Origin: Algoriphagus marincola DSM 16067
Lineage (GTDB): Bacteria; Bacteroidota; Bacteroidia; Cytophagales; Cyclobacteriaceae
Length of the DNA stretch: 64,000 nucleotides
Assembly: GCF_000429405.1 (NCBI RefSeq)
Contig: NZ_AUBU01000002.1
Location: 310,001 to 374,000, forward strand
Reading direction: 5' to 3'
The notes below the pieces were generated by a model. That model had not been told where the DNA came from. It searched no databases and was given only the letters and a program-made list of their open reading frames with translations. Positions 62,929-64,000 of this stretch are shown here, in pieces. Made by a program: the position numbers and the translations under genes. Every line of letters starts with the position of its first letter. Position 1 is the stretch's first letter.

Positions 62929-64000
62929 ATGAGTTATATCCATTTTGACAAGACCCAACTAGTCAACCTAAATTATTCCCTTGACCGGGAAATCATACGT
63001 ACCAATCGTTCGGGAACCTATACAAGTACTACCATAATTGGCTGTAATACAAGGAAATACCATGGGCTTTTGGTGGCTCCTCAGCCAAAGATTGATTCTC
63101 AAAACCATGTTTTTCTTTCCACGGTCCATGAAACCGTTATTCAGCATGGCGCTAGTTTCAACTTGGGAATCAGTAAGTTTCCTGGCAACTATCACCCACG
63201 GGGGCATAAGTACTTGAAAGATTTTGACTCTGAACCCATACCGAAACTGACTTATCGTGTCGGTGGGGTTTTGCTCCAAAAGGAATTGATTCTCGATACC
63301 AATCGGGATCGGGTAATGATTCGATACACCTTGCTTGAAGCCCATTCTCCTACCAAAATTCGAATTCAGCCCTTTTTGGCCTTCCGAGGCTATCATACCC
63401 TTTGTAAGGAAAACAATGACATCAATAAGGATTTTGAAAAAGTGCCCAATGGGGTGAAGTTTCAACTTTACCCTGTATATGATCCCTTGTATCTACAGCT
63501 TTCCAAGAAGAACACCTTTGAGTCTGACCCGAAATGGTACAATAACGTAGAGTACATCATCGAAAGGGAGCGAGGCTACGATTATCAAGAGGATTTGTAT
63601 GTGCCTGGTTACTTTGAATTCGATATCAAAAAGGGAGAATCCGTGATTTTTGCGGCAGGTCTGACAGAGGCGGATCCGGCTACCCGACAGCGGGCTTTCG
63701 AAAAGGAAGTAGCTCGTAGAATTCCTCGAAATAATTTTGAAAACTGCCTGATTAACTCGGCTACTCAATTTATCCGAAAGCGAGAAGGGGATACCCGAAT
63801 TATCGCAGGATATCCATGGTTTGGCTGGTGGGGTCGGGATACTTTTGTGGCCGCACCCGGATTGACTTTGGCAAGAGGCGATAAGGAAACTTTCCTGGAA
63901 ATCATGGATACGATGTCCCGTGATCTGAAGGGACCGCTTTTTCCCAATGTTGGCAGCGGTGATTTCACCAATATGAATTCCATCGACGCGCCACTTTGGT
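62929..64000 (+). CDS. Glycogen-debranching-type enzyme, N-terminal part (cut by window end)
   Basis: About 357 codons are visible from ATG 62929 to the window end, open throughout. The product starts MSYIHFDKTQLVNLNYSLDR and has an N-terminal beta-domain of the GDE_N_bis type (about 20-240), then the start of the amylo-alpha-1,6-glucosidase (alpha/alpha-barrel) domain with AGYPWFGWWGRDTFVAAPGL (about 291), the usual family motif. It should remove alpha-1,6 branches from glycogen or maltodextrin in the cytoplasm. The remaining catalytic part is outside the window. Upstream genes give no operon link. Confidence 0.9.
   Translation, partial: MSYIHFDKTQLVNLNYSLDREIIRTNRSGTYTSTTIIGCNTRKYHGLLVAPQPKIDSQNHVFLSTVHETVIQHGASFNLGISKFPGNYHPRGHKYLKDFDSEPIPKLTYRVGGVLLQKELILDTNRDRVMIRYTLLEAHSPTKIRIQPFLAFRGYHTLCKENNDINKDFEKVPNGVKFQLYPVYDPLYLQLSKKNTFESDPKWYNNVEYIIERERGYDYQEDLYVPGYFEFDIKKGESVIFAAGLTEADPATRQRAFEKEVARRIPRNNFENCLINSATQFIRKREGDTRIIAGYPWFGWWGRDTFVAAPGLTLARGDKETFLEIMDTMSRDLKGPLFPNVGSGDFTNMNSIDAPLW

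Overview
The window reads as chromosomal DNA of a free-living Bacteroidota bacterium, most likely of the order Cytophagales and close to the Cyclobacteriaceae (Algoriphagus-like). The support is: a type IX secretion (T9SS) C-terminal sorting domain, promoters of the Bacteroidota form TTTG-N19..21-TAnnTTTG, many SPII lipoproteins, DUF4221, DUF5723 and 6-bladed-propeller families, and a fused alpha/beta 2-oxoacid dehydrogenase E1. The genus is an inference. No phage, IS element or CRISPR array was seen.

Layout. 0-7 kb: start of a polysaccharide flippase (cut by the window edge), enoyl-CoA hydratase, isocitrate dehydrogenase, a bile-acid/sodium symporter family protein, a glycosyltransferase plus DegT aminotransferase pair, and a sterol-desaturase family protein. 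7-13 kb: a secreted hypothetical protein, the SbcC/SbcD nuclease and a DUF2892 protein. 13-25 kb: the most unusual part, a run of seven minus-strand genes that looks like a chaperone-usher surface fibre locus. It holds a giant T9SS-sorted adhesin-like protein, three small secreted pilin-like proteins, a 754-bp AT-rich gap with its own promoter, a DUF4402 pilin-like protein, a PapD-like chaperone and an usher-like outer-membrane protein. A perfect 14-bp hairpin lies between the pilin-like gene and the chaperone.

25-36 kb: an RlpA-like protein, an RND efflux operon with one adaptor and two full-length permeases, a propeller lipoprotein with a thioredoxin-fold partner, and two outer-membrane proteins. 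37-40 kb: branched-chain 2-oxoacid dehydrogenase E1 with a terminator-like hairpin in its leader, and a small lipoprotein. 40-50 kb: a set suggesting periplasmic sugar oxidation or turnover, with a Tat-exported Gfo/Idh/MocA oxidoreductase, a ThuA-like protein and two very large heme-binding CxxCH lipoproteins; a DUF808 protein lies among them. 50-54 kb: a RelE/ParE-type toxin-antitoxin pair, homogentisate dioxygenase, CsbD, a GH16 glucanase and a two-helix membrane protein. 54-64 kb: GcvP, an M28 peptidase, an alpha/beta-hydrolase plus DUF4221 pair, a DEAD-box helicase, tRNA-His, a likely 46-codon gene, and the start of a glycogen-debranching-type enzyme cut by the window end.

The 13-25 kb locus works as a hypothesis as follows. 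The chaperone would hold the pilin-like subunits in the periplasm and the usher would export and assemble them. The giant protein, with MBG, Ig-like, glycine-rich and T9SS sorting domains, would be a surface adhesin made from its own promoter together with three minor subunits. The pilin-like gene has a separate strong promoter, and its intercistronic hairpin could keep its mRNA in excess over chaperone and usher. Everything outside this locus is mostly housekeeping or commonly seen in the phylum.
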